From Acinetobacter shaoyimingii (GTDB taxonomy: Bacteria > Pseudomonadota > Gammaproteobacteria > Pseudomonadales > Moraxellaceae), in NCBI RefSeq assembly GCF_011578045.1, contig NZ_CP049801.1, forward strand, positions 2,790,001 through 2,854,000: a DNA stretch of 64,000 nt. Direction: 5' to 3'. The translations under genes and the position numbers were made by a program. Shown one piece after another: positions 29,880 through 38,833 of this stretch. Each line of letters opens with the position of its first letter. The first letter of the stretch is position 1. A model generated the notes under the pieces. The model was not told the DNA's origin and did no database searches. It saw nothing but the letters and a program-made list of their open reading frames with translations.

Positions 29880-32509
29880 TAAAATGCACCGCCTTTATTC
29901 ACAAAAGCACCACGTTGTGCAGCACGTCGTGCCAAACATTCCCAACAAATATTATTTGGAAATAAAGGTAATATCGGCGTTTCAGATGCCCCAGACGTAA
30001 AAATATGCTGTGCCGCTTTTGCAGTAAATTGATTCGGTGTAATCACCGTTACCCCGTTACCATCTATACGAATGGCACTGTTTTTGGCTTTTAATACAAT
30101 TTCAGTTGGACTATTGATTTCAACTTTGCCATCTGATGAAGAAATTTTGACTTCTGTTCTGGCTGATAAATTCAACTCATTGTCCTGTGCTTGAACATCT
30201 AACTTGCCCTTTGCAGCATAGAGTTTAAAATCTTCTTCTCCTGCAAAGAGACTCATTTTTTTCTTTGCATTGACTATGAAATGTTCATCCGTACTCAAAT
30301 TCGTTGAGTTTCCAGAACCCAAAGTCAAACTATTCAATGCATTGACATGAATGTCTTTAGCTGCAGTTAAACCAATACTGTCTGGTGATGCTAAAAGCAT
30401 TAAAGCATCTTTAGTGGCTTGCAAATCTGACCATTGCGATTCAACTTTTTGAATATAATCCGCAATGTTATTGAGCATATCTGCAGCTTCAGCTTGTTGT
30501 TTGGTTGCATATTCCGACAGTGCTTTCATATTTTGCAAACCTTCTGCAAAATTGCCCGTCGCCTCTTTTGCTTCAAGCTGAGTACTTGCTGCTTTGTCCT
30601 GAACAAATGTTGTGAGATATAAATTTTGACTTCGAATGGCACCAGATTGATCGGTACGCAACTCAAATCCCTGACCACGAGCCTCACTTTCTGCGAGTTC
30701 TTTTGGATGACTTAAATTCCCCAAATTTAACTGAGTAGAAGCATGACTACTTTGCAATTGTGTACTGATTTGGCCTGTTGTATCGTCAAAACGTAATTGG
30801 TTAAATCCTTCGCCTGCAACCTCTTTAGATCGAATACCACTGAGCTTTTTGGTATCTGGCAACCGACCTTTAATATCAAACTTGGTTGGTGAACGCTGAG
30901 CTTCATGAATACGACCTGTCACAAATGGTCGATCAATATTGCCATCAAAGAAATCAATCACCACGATCTCACCTACACGTGGTAAGAATCGTGCGCCATA
31001 ACCTTCACCAGCCCATGGTGTTAGAACATCAACCCAAGCAGAATCAGTATCATTGTCATTAGAACCTGCACCACCATCATGAACATGGTCGTCAGCTCGA
31101 GTGAATAAGAAACGAACTTTTATTCGCCCCCACTCATCTACATGAATTTCTTCAGTTTCCCCACCCACCACTTTTGCACGTTGTACATGTGCAACCGCAC
31201 GATGGATCAATGGATCATATTCGGGAACAACGGCAATTTCACGACGAATGACGATCAATTCATTGGCTTGACGTTCATCACTTTTGAGTTTTGGCAGATG
31301 CCATTGACTCATATCCAACAACTTTTCAAGCTGATCTTGAATATCTTTCGGTAGGTTATTTTGATTGTAAAATTGTTTACTTAAAATTAAGAACTCTTTA
31401 TCTGTACCCTGATGGTTTTGATCTAGTTCAGGATGATCGATTAATTGAAACCAATAGCCGACTTGCACATCGCGAACGCTACTCATCACCTTAAAATATT
31501 TTGCTTGTAAGGCCTGATAAGCATTAAGTTGATGATTCAACTTTTCAAGTTGATGATTAGATGAAGCTGTTGATTGATCTTCGCCATTTAAATCACGAAT
31601 CCACGCAGGAGAGACATTCCACGCTTGCTCTAAACCTAGACTTTCATTATCGCGTTGTTGACTATGTTGATGCGAGCTTAATACAGCTCCACTTGCATCC
31701 TCTTGATTTAAAACATCGGCTTGCCAACGTTGCACATATATTGAAGTTGGCTGCAACTGTCGCTGTGCAATTAAACTGGTAATACTGTCATATTTTTCGG
31801 TCGCATGGCTACGATGGTAACGAATCACACGTCTTTGCAGAGTTTCAAATTGATGATTATCATCAATCAAGCGTAATTGTTGCTGTGCAATATTTTCTTG
31901 AAAATGATCGACAAGATAATCTGACTCATCAATTAGCCAATTGATCCCTTCTTCACGCATTAATCGAGTCAAATATACATAGTCACTTTCATTGGACTGC
32001 ATTGAAAATGGACGCACATCATAATGCTGCGTTAAACCATCAGTATCCAATTTTAAACTGGCAGCAAATAATGGGCTTTTACTTTGCCATTCTTGAAATA
32101 TCGTCTCAATAATTTCAACAGCGGTTTTATTCATAAAGACACGACTATTACGTCGTTTATGCCACAGGCTTGTCGCATCTTGTAAAGTTAGGCGATACAG
32201 CGACAATGCACCATCACTTTGTCCTTGACTGGCTCCTGTCACAATTCCCGTTGTTCTAAATATTTTTCCAGTATCAGTAACTTGATCAACTGCAACTTGG
32301 CAACCAATAAATTCCTTAAGTGAAATATAAGAATTGGTGGACAAACAAATCAGATCTACAGACAAACCTTCATTGATCTTATGAGAACCATTGATATATT
32401 GTAAAAAAACTTGCTTATTAAGGTCTTCATTTGAAAACTGAATATGAATTACACGGTTATGACCTCCAAAACCCAATTTTTCTAAAACACCATATATATT
32501 ATTAAGCAT
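29879..32509 (-). CDS. vgrG: Type VI secretion spike protein VgrG, with C-terminal tail
   Basis: An 876-residue VgrG. The N-terminal 400 residues form the gp27-like part. The gp5-like OB-fold follows at about 450-600 (DEWGRIKVRFLF and GARFLPRVGEIVVIDFFDGN). A repetitive DUF2345-type beta region spans about 640-830 (VQAQDNELNLSARTEVKISS). The last 22 residues, from Cys855, form a cysteine- and arginine-rich tail (CWECLARRAAQRGAF) that could be the docking site for the DUF4123 chaperone or the effector. No hcp or sheath genes lie nearby, so this is an orphan vgrG cluster that depends on a type VI apparatus encoded elsewhere. Confidence 0.93.
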   Translation of the reverse strand: MLNNIYGVLEKLGFGGHNRVIHIQFSNEDLNKQVFLQYINGSHKINEGLSVDLICLSTNSYISLKEFIGCQVAVDQVTDTGKIFRTTGIVTGASQGQSDGALSLYRLTLQDATSLWHKRRNSRVFMNKTAVEIIETIFQEWQSKSPLFAASLKLDTDGLTQHYDVRPFSMQSNESDYVYLTRLMREEGINWLIDESDYLVDHFQENIAQQQLRLIDDNHQFETLQRRVIRYHRSHATEKYDSITSLIAQRQLQPTSIYVQRWQADVLNQEDASGAVLSSHQHSQQRDNESLGLEQAWNVSPAWIRDLNGEDQSTASSNHQLEKLNHQLNAYQALQAKYFKVMSSVRDVQVGYWFQLIDHPELDQNHQGTDKEFLILSKQFYNQNNLPKDIQDQLEKLLDMSQWHLPKLKSDERQANELIVIRREIAVVPEYDPLIHRAVAHVQRAKVVGGETEEIHVDEWGRIKVRFLFTRADDHVHDGGAGSNDNDTDSAWVDVLTPWAGEGYGARFLPRVGEIVVIDFFDGNIDRPFVTGRIHEAQRSPTKFDIKGRLPDTKKLSGIRSKEVAGEGFNQLRFDDTTGQISTQLQSSHASTQLNLGNLSHPKELAESEARGQGFELRTDQSGAIRSQNLYLTTFVQDKAASTQLEAKEATGNFAEGLQNMKALSEYATKQQAEAADMLNNIADYIQKVESQWSDLQATKDALMLLASPDSIGLTAAKDIHVNALNSLTLGSGNSTNLSTDEHFIVNAKKKMSLFAGEEDFKLYAAKGKLDVQAQDNELNLSARTEVKISSSDGKVEINSPTEIVLKAKNSAIRIDGNGVTVITPNQFTAKAAQHIFTSGASETPILPLFPNNICWECLARRAAQRGAFVNKGGAF

Positions 32510-32540
32510 TTTTATTATGACCTTATTATGATTACCAATA

Positions 32541-32569
32541 ATATTATCAGATCACCAAACTGGTCACAA
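32541..32569 (-). promoter_or_regulatory. Strong promoter of the vgrG cluster
   Basis: On the minus strand, TTGTGA (32569-32564) and TAATAT (32546-32541) are separated by exactly 17 bases. The -10 is about 30 bases from the vgrG start, and AAGGT lies just before the ATG. It can drive vgrG, the DUF4123 gene, the four lipoproteins and the effector as one transcript. Confidence 0.65.
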
Positions 32570-33399
32570 TTTAAAAATATTGACTTAAAATAAATTGAAT
32601 ATTAAATAAACAATCCATTTATGCATTCAATGATATTAAAGCAAAATTCAATTCAGTAAACGCTTCGGCTTCGAATGCAGGACATTTCAGTTCAATTATC
32701 TCCTCCACATAAAGCATGTTCAATTCAAATCAATTAGCCACTACCGTAAAAGTTAAATTGTAGATTTTATTTTTAAAACAATCATTTAAATCAGATAGTT
32801 ATTATATATTGCCTTCAAAACAATGTTTAAAATTCGATGATGATGACCACAAATAAATGGTTAGAGTCCCCAAGCTTTCTTTTCATGAGTAACAATTCAA
32901 CCTCGTTATCTCATATACATTAATACTCTTAAAGTAGTACGGATAAGATCTAAAAATTAAATCAGATACTGATATTAAACCAATGATTTTATATATAAAT
33001 AAAAATAAACATCAACGAACTCATCCATCGCATTCGAACGCTTGATTTTCAACTTTTAAAGACTAATTTCAACTCAATGCACGATATTTATTTGAATATC
33101 TCTTTATCTCCTTGTGCCTCATTATTAACTTTGAGTATAGGGCGTACTCGCCAATATCAGTCAAAGAGGACTACTGCAGTTAATCTCAAGAGGATCATAC
33201 ATGATATGCCATTTGATATTTTCCAATACATTGGCATAAAAATACTCATAAACATGCATCAAATTAATTTCTGCAATTAACCATTTATCTTATTGTTTTT
33301 CTATCGTTTATTTTTAATTCATTTGCTATGATAACCACAAAATTAAATCAATGATGATTTTTTAATAGTAATAACTTCAAACAAACAAAAGAGAATTTT
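32570..33399. other. AT-rich non-coding region upstream of vgrG
   Basis: About 830 bases, strongly AT-rich, with no supported gene. One 67-codon plus-strand ORF (33077-33280) has no ribosome-binding site and an unnatural composition, so I do not call it. There is no insertion-sequence end, tRNA or repeat I can identify. Together with its position beside an accessory cluster, it could be the remnant of an integration or deletion event. Confidence 0.35.
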
Positions 33400-34011
33400 A
33401 TGAAAGGATCAATACTGGATTTTTCTATTCAAACAAATACTGGCATCATCAGTGGGGACGATGAAAAACGCTATAACTTTGTAGGTGCAGAATGGCGTGA
33501 ACAACGCTCTCCTAGCCGTGGGGATCGTGTTGATTTTGATATCGATAGCGAAGGACTCGCAACTCAAATCTACTTGACTCAAGGTCAGCAAGCAAACCCT
33601 GTACAAATGCTCAATGAGCAATTAGACAAAATCTCGAATCAAAATCAATCTGAAGAGCAATACAATATGATTGATTGGTTCGTGAAATGTTTAAAGAACT
33701 ATGCAAACTTTACAGGCCGTGCACGTCGTAAAGAATACTGGTTTTTTACCTTGGTATATGTAATTGGGTTGATTATTACCATCATCATTGATGCTATCCT
33801 TGGTACTTATGCCCTCTTCGCCGCAGTTTGGATTCTTGGGTTAATTGTTCCTTCCTTATCTGTCGCAGTACGTCGTTTACATGACACAAACCGATCAGGG
33901 TGGTTCTACCTTATTCAAATGATCCCCCTTGTCGGCCCAATAATTCTGTTGATTTTTTTAGTGACCGAAACTATCCCTGAATCTAATCAATGGGGAAATC
34001 CAGCAAAATAA
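33400..34011 (+). CDS. Cold-shock-like N-terminal domain fused to a DUF805 membrane domain
   Basis: A 203-residue protein. Residues 1-60 (MKGSILDFSIQTNTGIISGD) look like a small OB/cold-shock-type fold, with GDRVDFDID near residue 45. A polar linker leads to a DUF805 membrane domain (about 90-200) with RARRKEYWFF, four predicted helices and SVAVRRLHDTNRSGWFYL. The function of DUF805 is unknown. The next gene, on the opposite strand, carries the same N-terminal domain attached to a TM2 domain. Confidence 0.85.
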   Translation: MKGSILDFSIQTNTGIISGDDEKRYNFVGAEWREQRSPSRGDRVDFDIDSEGLATQIYLTQGQQANPVQMLNEQLDKISNQNQSEEQYNMIDWFVKCLKNYANFTGRARRKEYWFFTLVYVIGLIITIIIDAILGTYALFAAVWILGLIVPSLSVAVRRLHDTNRSGWFYLIQMIPLVGPIILLIFLVTETIPESNQWGNPAK

Positions 34012-34070
34012 TCGATCAACCTAAATATAAAATCGTGTTATCAACAGTGCTGTTTAAAATAGCATGAAAT

Positions 34071-34096
34071 AAAAAAGGGCGAATTCGCCCTTTTTT
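34071..34096. terminator. Bidirectional terminator between the paired membrane genes
   Basis: A perfect palindrome, AAAAAAGGGCGAATTCGCCC followed by TTTTTT. It separates the convergent DUF805 and TM2 genes and can stop both transcripts. Confidence 0.9.
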
Positions 34097-34107
34097 ACTT
34101 TGAAAAA

Positions 34108-34521
34108 TTAACCATATTTACGTGCAAAGTCTTCATCTGATGTACACAGATAAATAATAAATTCAACGAAAGCAACAATTGACGGAATAAAAGTCCAAAA
34201 GAATACAAGATACAGTACGCCCCAACCAATACGACCTAAATAGAATTTATGAACACCAAAACCACCTAAGAAGAATGCCAAAATAGCTGCAACAATACGA
34301 TTTTTCTCACCGACTTGACCTGGGAAAGGAGCAGCGCCTGCTACGCCATAAATCTCTGATGCCTGTCCTGTACCATCTATATCAAAATCAACTTTTTGAC
34401 CTCGAATAGGAGCCCCTTGACTTCTCCACTGTGAGCCAGAAAAGTGATAACGATTTTGGTCATCCCCACTAATCACCCCAGAATTTGTTTGTACTGAATA
34501 ATCGAGTATTTGTCCCTTCAT
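34108..34521 (-). CDS. Cold-shock-like N-terminal domain fused to a TM2 domain
   Basis: A 137-residue protein. Residues 1-60 (MKGQILDYSVQTNSGVISGD) are the same domain as in the neighbouring DUF805 protein: about 36 of 59 positions are identical. The C-terminal part is a TM2 domain: NRIVAAILAFFLGGFGVHKF followed by YLGRIGWGVLYLVFF, with two helices and a short turn. The function of either fusion is unknown. Domain shuffling on an inverted duplication is the simplest explanation for the pair. Confidence 0.85.
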   Translation of the reverse strand: MKGQILDYSVQTNSGVISGDDQNRYHFSGSQWRSQGAPIRGQKVDFDIDGTGQASEIYGVAGAAPFPGQVGEKNRIVAAILAFFLGGFGVHKFYLGRIGWGVLYLVFFWTFIPSIVAFVEFIIYLCTSDEDFARKYG

Positions 34522-34640
34522 TTTATACCTTTTATATGTTTTTAATATTGCCTATAAATTCTATAATGTATTGAATTAATTAGATAGTTTTCAAATAAAA
34601 ATTACTTAGACTTTTTATTATTCATTTTTTATTAAGCATA

Positions 34641-34664
34641 AAAAAGGCGCCTTTAGCGCCTTTT
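34641..34664. terminator. Terminator after the LysM/BON gene
   Basis: AAAAAGGCGC and GCGCCTTTT pair around a short loop, twelve bases past the lysM stop on the minus strand, and read as a terminator in both directions. Confidence 0.85.
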
Positions 34665-34676
34665 CCCTCATAGAGC

Positions 34677-35147
34677 TTATTGAGGAATACGAAGTACCTG
34701 ACCTGGAAAAATGTCATCAGCATTTTTTAACAATGGACGGTTTGCTTCAAATATCTTGTTGTACTTATTTGCATCCCCATAAAATTCTTTTGAAATTTTA
34801 GATAAATTATCCCCCGATTTAACCGTATAAAACTTACTTTCTGGCTCTGGTGTAGCGACAGTCAATTGATCATCAACTTGTGCAACGTGGTCAATATTCC
34901 CCACAGCAAGAACAATTTTTTCGCGGTCTGCTTGAGTTTGAACCTGCCCTTTTACTGTCGCCAAATCAGTCGTACCATTATAAGACACAGATAAACCCGT
35001 CACAGGCAAACCTAATGCTTTGATATGACCTAATAATTTATTTGCGATTTCCTGAGCAGAAGGTTCTGCTGGAGTTGCAGGCGCTTGCTGTTCAGCGGGT
35101 GCAGTATTCTTTTTACCAATGCCTTTCACAAAATCAAAAAGACCCAT
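34677..35147 (-). CDS. kbp: BON and LysM domain protein (Kbp/YgaU type)
   Basis: A 156-residue protein. Residues about 30-100 form a BON domain (AQEIANKLLGHIKALGLPV and LATVKGQVQTQADREK). Residues about 105-156 form a LysM domain (FYTVKSGDNLSKISKEFYGD ending in PGQVLRIPQ). The order and length match E. coli Kbp (YgaU), a cytoplasmic potassium-binding protein of 149 residues. The extra N-terminal residues are an Ala/Pro/Gln-rich stretch. There is no signal peptide. Confidence 0.9.
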   Translation of the reverse strand: MGLFDFVKGIGKKNTAPAEQQAPATPAEPSAQEIANKLLGHIKALGLPVTGLSVSYNGTTDLATVKGQVQTQADREKIVLAVGNIDHVAQVDDQLTVATPEPESKFYTVKSGDNLSKISKEFYGDANKYNKIFEANRPLLKNADDIFPGQVLRIPQ

Positions 35148-35310
35148 TTGTAATTCTCCATTTTATATAAAAAAAATATTGTTCTAAAAAATTAGCTTGT
35201 AATTTTTATACCTAAAATTTAAACGAATAAGCGTAATCTTTGTTAAATCAAACGTAACTATATGTAATTTAACAATGCTATTTTTCGATAAGCATTTCTT
35301 TAATTCAAAT

Positions 35311-35338
35311 AAAAAAGCCATCTATAATTAGATGGCTT
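35311..35338 (-). terminator. Terminator after acpP
   Basis: AAGCCATCT and AGATGGCTT pair around a short loop, and a six-base T-run follows on the minus strand. It lies 30 bases past the acpP stop. Confidence 0.85.
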
Positions 35339-35368
35339 CAAATCTCAGACTAACTGAAATCTTACAGA

Positions 35369-35605
35369 TTAACCAAGTTTCTTAGAAACATAGTCAATTG
35401 CTGATTGAACAGTTGTGATTTCATTTGAATCTTCGTCTGGGATTGTAATATCGAAATCGTTTTCGAAAGACATTACAAGCTCAACTAAGTCTAAAGAATC
35501 AGCCCCTAAGTCATCCATGAAAGATGCTTCGTTTTTGATTTCTTCAGCTTTAAGACCAAGTTGTTCAGCTACTGCTTGTTTGATACGCTGTTCGATATCG
35601 CTCAC
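35369..35605 (-). CDS. acpP: Acyl carrier protein
   Basis: A small acidic ACP. I take the GTG at 35605-35603 as the start (78 residues), because AGGAG lies seven bases before it; the ATG five codons upstream overlaps that same ribosome-binding site. The phosphopantetheine serine is Ser37 in [15 protein letters not shown]. It carries growing acyl chains in fatty acid synthesis. It lies downstream of fabG and ends with its own terminator. Confidence 0.96.
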   Translation of the reverse strand: MSDIEQRIKQAVAEQLGLKAEEIKNEASFMDDLGADSLDLVELVMSFENDFDITIPDEDSNEITTVQSAIDYVSKKLG

Positions 35606-35690
35606 AGGAATTCTCCTCATTGCTTGTGGCGGCTTTTTAATGCCTATAGTTTAATTGAATCTTGAAATATTTAAAAGTTTATACATCGCA

Positions 35691-36425
35691 TTACGCCATG
35701 TATAAACCACCATTCACATGTAAAACCGTACCTGTAATGTAACTAGCTTTGTCAGAAGCAAGGAAACTTACAGCATTGGCAATGTCTTCAGGTTGACCGA
35801 AGCGATTTAAAGCCACTTGGTCACTCATTTTTTTGCGAATATCTTCGCCTAATTGCTCAGTCATTTCTGTTGCAATAAAGCCCGGTGCAATACTATTGAC
35901 CGTAATTTGGCGACTGCCCATTTCTTTCGCAAGACTACGGCTAAAGGCTTCAATACCAGCTTTTGCGGCAGAATAATTGGCTTGCCCTGGGTTAGCAAAA
36001 TGTGCAACCACAGAACTAATATTAATAATACGACCGAAACGTGCTTTGGTCATGCCTTTGAGTACACGTTTCGATAAACGGAAAACGGCTTTTAAATGAA
36101 TATTTAAAATATCATCAAAATCATCTTCAGACATACGAAGCAATAGATTATCTTTGGTGATACCTGCATTATTCACAAGGATCAATACTGAACCATATTT
36201 TTGTTCAATGTCAGTCACCAATGCATCAATCGCACCTGCATCACGGACATCCAGTACAGCACCTGCGCCATTGTCAGCAAATTGAGCTGTTAACTTTTCA
36301 GCACCAGCTTCAGATGTGGCTGTACCCACCACAAAGAATCCATCTTGAATCAATTGCTGAGCAATAGCTGCACCAATCCCTCGACTTGCACCTGTTACCA
36401 GTGCAACTTTACGTTCCTGAGTCAT
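35691..36425 (-). CDS. fabG: 3-oxoacyl-ACP reductase
   Basis: A 244-residue short-chain dehydrogenase. The Rossmann glycine motif is TGASRGIGAA near residue 13. NNAG and the catalytic residues ISSVVAHFANPGQANYSAAKAG (Ser, Tyr, Lys) are all present, and the C-terminus VNGGLYMA is typical of FabG. It reduces 3-oxoacyl-ACP with NADPH in the first reduction of the elongation cycle. Its start overlaps the fabD stop by four bases. Confidence 0.96.
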   Translation of the reverse strand: MTQERKVALVTGASRGIGAAIAQQLIQDGFFVVGTATSEAGAEKLTAQFADNGAGAVLDVRDAGAIDALVTDIEQKYGSVLILVNNAGITKDNLLLRMSEDDFDDILNIHLKAVFRLSKRVLKGMTKARFGRIINISSVVAHFANPGQANYSAAKAGIEAFSRSLAKEMGSRQITVNSIAPGFIATEMTEQLGEDIRKKMSDQVALNRFGQPEDIANAVSFLASDKASYITGTVLHVNGGLYMA

Positions 36426-37408
36426 GCAATTTTTCCTTCAGCCACTAAAATGGCATTGAGCGCATCTTCCAAACGACTTTTGGTGTCTAATGGAAATGCT
36501 TTTTCGATATTCGGTAAACGTTTAGCCAGATTGGTCAGTACATTTCCTGGGCCACATTCAACAATGTATTGAATGCCTTGATCTTGCAAATATTGCATGG
36601 TCTTGGTCCATTGCACTGACTCATACAATTGCTCAGTCAAAGCTTGACGAAGTTGTTGTACATCTGTCGCAATTTCAGCACTGACATTTTGTAGTACAGG
36701 AATACTTGGTAGCTCAATGGCAGTTTGTGCCAAAGCTTCAGCGAACTGTTCTGCCGCTGGCTTCATGAGTGAACAATGTGAAGGAACAGAAACAGGCAAT
36801 GCAATTGCTTTACCTCCTGCTTCTTTGGCTGCCGCCATCACTGCTTCAACTTTAGACGCCGCACCTGCAACAACCACTTGACCTTGCGCATTGTAGTTTG
36901 CTGCTTCTACAGAACCTTCGCCAGTTGCACTTGCAGCCTGACAAAGCTCAACCACTTTCGCGTCGTCCAAACCTAAGATTGCTGCCATTGCACCCTGACC
37001 TTGAGGAACAGCATTTTGCATCAACTTACCACGTAAGTTAACCAGTTTTACCGCATCACCCAAGCTCAACGCACCAGCAGCTACCAATGCACTGTATTCA
37101 CCCAGTGAGTGACCTGCTAAAAATTTTGGCGTTACTCCACCCAATTCCAACCACACGCGCCATAAAGCGATACTTGCAGTCAGCAATACAGGCTGAGTAA
37201 ATTCTGTTTGGTTCAGGCCTTCACCGCTTTGAGCGATCTGCCAAAGATCAAAACCTACTGCTTCAGAAGCTTCAGCAAAAGTGGCTTCAACGCTGCTAAA
37301 TTGTTCCGCCAAATCAGCCAACATGCCTACTTTTTGTGAGCCTTGACCGGGAAATACAAAAGCAGTCTTTGTTGCTGCTACTAAATTTGAACTTTCTACA
37401 ATGGACAT
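36422..37408 (-). CDS. fabD: Malonyl-CoA:ACP transacylase
   Basis: I place the start at the ATG at 37408 (MSIVESSNLVAATKTAFVF, 328 residues). The ATG 13 codons upstream has no visible ribosome-binding site. The family motifs FPGQGSQKVGM near residue 20 and GHSLGEYSALVAAG near residue 105 (with the nucleophilic Ser) are present, and PVSVPSHCSLMKP carries the catalytic His. It transfers malonyl groups onto ACP. It is followed in the operon by fabG and acpP; plsX and fabH are not present between rpmF and fabD. Confidence 0.94.
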   Translation of the reverse strand: MSIVESSNLVAATKTAFVFPGQGSQKVGMLADLAEQFSSVEATFAEASEAVGFDLWQIAQSGEGLNQTEFTQPVLLTASIALWRVWLELGGVTPKFLAGHSLGEYSALVAAGALSLGDAVKLVNLRGKLMQNAVPQGQGAMAAILGLDDAKVVELCQAASATGEGSVEAANYNAQGQVVVAGAASKVEAVMAAAKEAGGKAIALPVSVPSHCSLMKPAAEQFAEALAQTAIELPSIPVLQNVSAEIATDVQQLRQALTEQLYESVQWTKTMQYLQDQGIQYIVECGPGNVLTNLAKRLPNIEKAFPLDTKSRLEDALNAILVAEGKIA

Positions 37409-37918
37409 CAGTTTTCCATCTTGTTTGTCTAAAGTGAATTGAGGCATAGCTTAACAAGCTTAGTTAGCTCTCGCTATCGCAAAAAATACCGTTTTTCGTT
37501 AATTGTAAATATAGTCACCAATTCTATGCTTAAAATTGAAAATATATTTGAAGTCTCTATCAATCAATAACATAAATCTTTATCAACACTTCATACAAGC
37601 CAAGAAAATCATTACGCCTATATGAAAACCTGTATAAAAATAAGCATGAATTCAATCATCTTGTTTATATGACTAAACCATTAAAACCTTTATATCAATT
37701 TTTAAAAACGAATATCGAACCTTAAAGTTTTCGCTTATTTGAATTTTTCGATACGAAATCTCTTCTTTTAAATATTTCCAATCTTGATCAATTAACGATG
37801 AATCTCATTCATTATACTTTTATGATCAATTATCAATCTAATCCATTTATTTAAAATAAAAAAAAGGGAGCAAAGCTCCCATTTTTTCTACTAAGCTTGA
37901 CGCTTAATACACCGTATA
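37409..37918. other. Non-coding gap between rpmF and fabD
   Basis: About 510 bases without a supported gene. In many bacteria plsX and fabH sit here; they are absent. It contains the rpmF terminator, and the fabD promoter must lie in its left half, but I could not pick a clear -35/-10 pair. The rest is AT-rich with no repeat I recognise. Confidence 0.4.
37858..37888 (-). terminator. Terminator after rpmF
   Basis: GGGAGC and GCTCCC (37866-37880) pair around an AAA loop, with a T-run on the minus strand. It lies about 30 bases after the rpmF stop. Confidence 0.9.
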
Positions 37919-38101
37919 TTATTCAGCAGATGCTTTAGCGAATAATTGACGACCACGGTAAACACCATCTTTAGTCACGTGGTGACGACGATGAGTTTCA
38001 CCTGTAGTTTGGTCTACAGTTAATGCATTCTCGGTTAAAGCGTCATGTGAACGGCGCATGTCACGGCGAGAGCGACTTTTACGGTTTTGCTGAACGGCCA
38101 T
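37919..38101 (-). CDS. rpmF: Ribosomal protein L32
   Basis: A 60-residue basic protein starting [20 protein letters not shown], with [19 protein letters not shown] in the C-terminal half. Length and sequence match bacterial L32. It lacks the cysteine pair of the zinc-binding versions, as is normal for Gammaproteobacteria. It follows yceD, the standard gene order. Confidence 0.97.
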   Translation of the reverse strand: MAVQQNRKSRSRRDMRRSHDALTENALTVDQTTGETHRRHHVTKDGVYRGRQLFAKASAE

Positions 38102-38178
38102 GATGGCTCCTTACAAAGATCGAAAAAATGGATCAGAACAAATTCGATTGTCTTATACGCGAGAGTATAACACAAAAA

Positions 38179-38736
38179 TTAGTTAAGTTTACCCTTCAAA
38201 GCAGCCAAAACATCAAACGGATTATCTCGTTTTTCTTCGACTATCTCTTCTTCGGTAGGTTGATGCTTATGCACACAAGACTCATGCTTAGGTGACAATG
38301 GCATCAACAATAACAATTCATCTTCTATCAGTGCGAGCAAATCAGCGGTTGCAGGTGCATCATATGAACCTTTGGTCGTTGCTTCGCTTTCACCTAAAAC
38401 GATGAAATCAGCATCCTCATCCAAGCGCTCTATCAGTGACTCATCATCGATCAAGGCTAAATGAAAATCTAAAGCAAGAGGAATTTCCACGGTATCCAAA
38501 CAACGTTGGCATTCCATCGGAACCTTCGCTTCAACACTGCCATCTAACCAAACAATGCGATGATACGCATCCATTGATAGCTTACAGTCTATATTGATCA
38601 ATTGATTATCAATTGACCCAACAGCTTCACGGGAAATTCGAACTAGGCGACTCAATGGCAGGGTACCTGACCATGAAAAGCCTTGTTCAGCCCATTTAAA
38701 CGGCTCAATCTGTGCCGGAAAGGTATTTGCTGACAT
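38179..38736 (-). CDS. yceD: 23S rRNA accumulation protein YceD (DUF177)
   Basis: A 185-residue DUF177 protein. VPMECQRCLDTVEIPL near residue 75 is the family cysteine motif. DALAAL-like wording appears at the C-terminus as NPFDVLAALKGK, also typical. YceD is needed for normal 23S rRNA levels in E. coli. It is cotranscribed with rpmF, as in most bacteria. It is divergent from epmC, with a promoter region of about 97 bases between. Confidence 0.93.
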   Translation of the reverse strand: MSANTFPAQIEPFKWAEQGFSWSGTLPLSRLVRISREAVGSIDNQLINIDCKLSMDAYHRIVWLDGSVEAKVPMECQRCLDTVEIPLALDFHLALIDDESLIERLDEDADFIVLGESEATTKGSYDAPATADLLALIEDELLLLMPLSPKHESCVHKHQPTEEEIVEEKRDNPFDVLAALKGKLN

Positions 38737-38833
38737 AATTAAGGCGGCAATTCTACAAATTCATAAGTACTCTGTCAAAGATTAAGATACAATTTTGTAC
38801 TTATTTAGACAGATCATTTGGGTAATACAAGTC

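Noticed and set aside
25184..32509. A complete type VI secretion apparatus
   Set aside because: Only vgrG, a chaperone, lipoproteins and an effector are here; no sheath, tube, baseplate or ATPase genes were found, so it is an orphan cluster.
33077..33280. A 67-codon plus-strand ORF in the gap upstream of vgrG
   Set aside because: No ribosome-binding site, no recognisable motif, and an amino-acid composition expected by chance from AT-rich DNA.
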